The translations under genes were made by a program, and so were the position numbers. The notes below the pieces were generated by a model. It did not search any database and was not told where the DNA came from. It worked only from the letters and a program-made list of their open reading frames with translations. From the NCBI GenBank assembly GCA_018466975.1, contig CM031562.1, positions 2,604,001-2,668,000 on the forward strand: DNA of 64,000 bases. Direction: 5' to 3'. Below, piece after piece: positions 62,064 through 64,000 of the stretch. How positions within the stretch are numbered: position 1 is the stretch's first letter; each line of letters opens with the position of its first letter. The stretch comes from Sparassis latifolia. Lineage: Eukaryota > Basidiomycota > Agaricomycetes > Polyporales > Sparassidaceae.

Positions 62064-63456
62064 ATGAAATACAACCAACGGACTATATGGTTCAGTACAG
62101 TTAAGCACTTCGCCTACCCTTCCCTGGGCACCGGACCAGGATCATCCACGTACTAGTTAACAAATGCCTTGAAGGCCTCATAACACGAAAGTATGACCGC
62201 CCTGCTATCCAAAGGGTTTCATCCCCTCACTATACCGGCGGTTGAGAACACGGGGTGTGTGCGTAAATACGACGGTTTGCTCGACAGGGTAGGTCCCGAG
62301 GGCTACGGCGTCGACCAGCTCGACCGTCACGGGAATCTTATACTAAGAACGTCGGAAAAGTCCCTGTCAGTATGATACCGGCCATGACTTTGGACTGGAG
62401 GGGAGGCTGCGGCTTCCGAATCATATTCGTCCGGAACGCCGCTATTGCTCCGGCAATGACCTGAGGTTCCGCGTCGACTTGTTCGAGATGGCGCTTGTTC
62501 TCTTGGACGAGAAGGAGGATCTCGTCCTCGTCCATAATGCACACGTCCGTTTGCGTGTGCTTCCACGCTCCGCAGATGAATAGTGGGATATCATAGCGCG
62601 TCCGAATCACCCGCGGACGAGGGGCGTATCCTAACATCTCCAACAAGTGACGGGCAAAGTCGATCACCGCAGACTCCTGGGCTGGCTTTGGGTTCATCGC
62701 GAGCTCCATATAGCGAGCCAGGGTGAAATTTCTGTCATCGGCCATGTCATCGGCCGACGCGGTTGTAAGGACCTCTTGTGGAACGGAGGATAGCGGCAGA
62801 GCTGGTACGCCAAGAAAGGCGGTGGCATCCTGCTCGACCACTTGAATGTGATATGCTTGTAATTCATTCTGCGTCCAATCGATGCCTGACTTGGCAGATC
62901 GAGTGATATTGGCCATGAGGAAGAAAACAGACTGTCGAGGTTATGAACGAGCGGTGAAGGAGGCGATGGTGCAGGATGTTCGAAGAAGGATTAGATCTGT
63001 TTCAAATGTCATGCATATGCATAATAAACAAGATACGAAAGAAGCACTTGTAACTACTACACACTGGCACTCACATGCTGGAGTGACAGCCCTCGTTGGC
63101 TCATCTCCTGCAATGGGCTGACAATTTAGTGTGGAGACGGAGAAGGGAAATGATGACCTGTGGTCAGCAGTACGTCAGCGTTTTCCGTGATATTTTCGTT
63201 CTGTTCGAACACTAGCTTTCTGTTCATGGAAGCAGTGCCTTTGATATACATGTGGTCTCTAATATGTTCTCAAGATAGGTTCTCCTTGTTCTTCGTGACG
63301 CCAGAGTCTCAGATGGAGTGTGTCTGATACTGCAGCCCGACTCGGAGTTTCGTGGCGCCATCATGCATCTAAGATTCCCATAATTTTGCTGCCCGATGTA
63401 TTGGCAATAGACGGGCACTTTGGAGTAGCTCAGCTATTCGGTCCAACTCAACAGAC
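62064..63456 (-). repeat. Large inverted duplication, right arm
   Basis: Reverse-complement copy of 51004-52353. The outer ends of both arms share gttgagttggaccg (51004 and 63456 sides), and the inner ends share the gtatttcata motif. Confidence 0.85.
62153..62916 (-). pseudogene. Inverted copy of the PD-(D/E)XK-like gene, frameshifted
   Basis: Nearly the same protein as 51505-52272 up to TGTFPTF, including TDVCIMDE and LLLVQENK. Then four extra bases (about 62341-62346, ttag/tagt between TTCT and ATAAG) shift the frame and stop it after two codons. Homology continues in another frame to the same TAG (62155-62153). One Met codon present in the left copy after FRT is missing here. The four-base insertion looks like a small duplication footprint. 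Confidence 0.8.
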
Positions 63457-64000
63457 TTAATGTATTTCTACGTCGATCTGTGTGATCCAGCAGATCGTTG
63501 CTGATCGCACATTGAGAACATCTCCCCAGCCCTCATCTCCCAGGCTCCAGATTCACCATGCTGCTGCGGTCGCCAAGATGTCCGGGAGGGCGGACCTCCC
63601 TCGCTCATATGATCCCAGGCCCTGGGAGGATGGTCCAACTTTATCTGGCGCTCTATTCTATTGAACGAGTGGACTACTCCGAGTCGGTGGTGTTCCCCTG
63701 CATAATCTGAAACTTGGCTGCGCATACGTGTAAGGCGACACAGGCTGTTCTCTACAAGTTCTTTTTTCACTCGATAGGTGGTCCCATCGTGTCTAGCACT
63801 CCTGCGCGTGCGGTTTTTTTTTGCTCCGTGCTTAACAAGCCAACGTACTGCGAAAGGCGGGGAAGTGTCCCCATTTGAACAGGCGAAGAGACCAATTCTT
63901 GTGCCGGTAAGTAGTCTTCTCTCGAAGGGTAAGATCTCTGTCCGCCTTGGGTGCATTCGCCGCCTTTCTTCGTCAGGTCAATTCAGGTGATACACGAGCA
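63457..64000. other. Window end, no supported gene
   Basis: A long minus-strand open frame (63956-63468) has no recognisable features and a composition like non-coding DNA. I leave it unassigned. Confidence 0.35.

Noticed and set aside
63468..63956. Long minus-strand open frame at the window end
   Set aside because: No domain, no homologous style, composition like a chance frame opposite non-coding DNA, and no splice support.

Overview
This is a nuclear genome window from a filamentous basidiomycete, most likely a mushroom-forming agaricomycete. That is inferred from intron-dense genes (introns of about 45-65 bp, GT-AG, CTAAC-like branch sites) and from families typical of this group: Plavaka transposase, a DUF6698 protein, a tyrosine-recombinase retroelement of the agaricomycete type, a CBM19-type secreted protein, Con-6, and BTB and F-box proteins. 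About half of the window is transposon or transposon debris.

Left part (1-8.5 kb). The 3' end of a Ty3/gypsy chromovirus: gag end, pol with protease, RT, RNase H, integrase and chromodomain, an extra 3' region with membrane segments and a zinc knuckle, and a 638-bp 3' LTR. It sits inside an older gene whose remainder follows (6.06-6.80 kb). A convergent coiled-coil gene with one premature stop lies at 6.85-8.51 kb.

8.5-20 kb. An intact host-type gene with four CCCH fingers and an RBR ubiquitin-ligase module (9.33-12.28 kb). Its 3' end and downstream DNA are duplicated at 34.2-35.9 kb. A decayed alpha/beta-hydrolase (14.92-16.27 kb) follows, then a long gene-poor stretch.

20-33.4 kb. A nested transposon complex. 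The base layer is a DIRS-like element (gag-like ORF, RT-RNase H, tyrosine recombinase). A 6.87-kb Plavaka DNA transposon with matching ends has landed in the heptamer-repeat spacer of its gag-like gene. It carries an apparently intact transposase (4 exons, 1274 aa) and an apparently intact DUF6698 gene (8 exons, 402 aa). A 1.18-kb AT-rich fold-back element with a tRNA-like sequence in each 410-bp arm has landed in the RT domain.

34-50.7 kb. Duplicated RBR fragment, a Con-6-like gene, an unrecognised three-part gene, a secreted CBM19-type protein, a truncated BTB copy, two hypothetical genes, a complete BTB gene and an F-box gene.

51-64 kb. Two inverted 1.35-1.39-kb arms, each holding a PD-(D/E)XK-like gene (left open, right frameshifted), bracket an oligopeptide transporter gene of the OPT family and a mitochondrial class 2 dihydroorotate dehydrogenase. 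The transporter shows one apparent 1-nt frameshift near its start; the dehydrogenase has a probable GC-AG intron. All exon models were read by eye from splice consensus and phase and have not been checked against transcripts.
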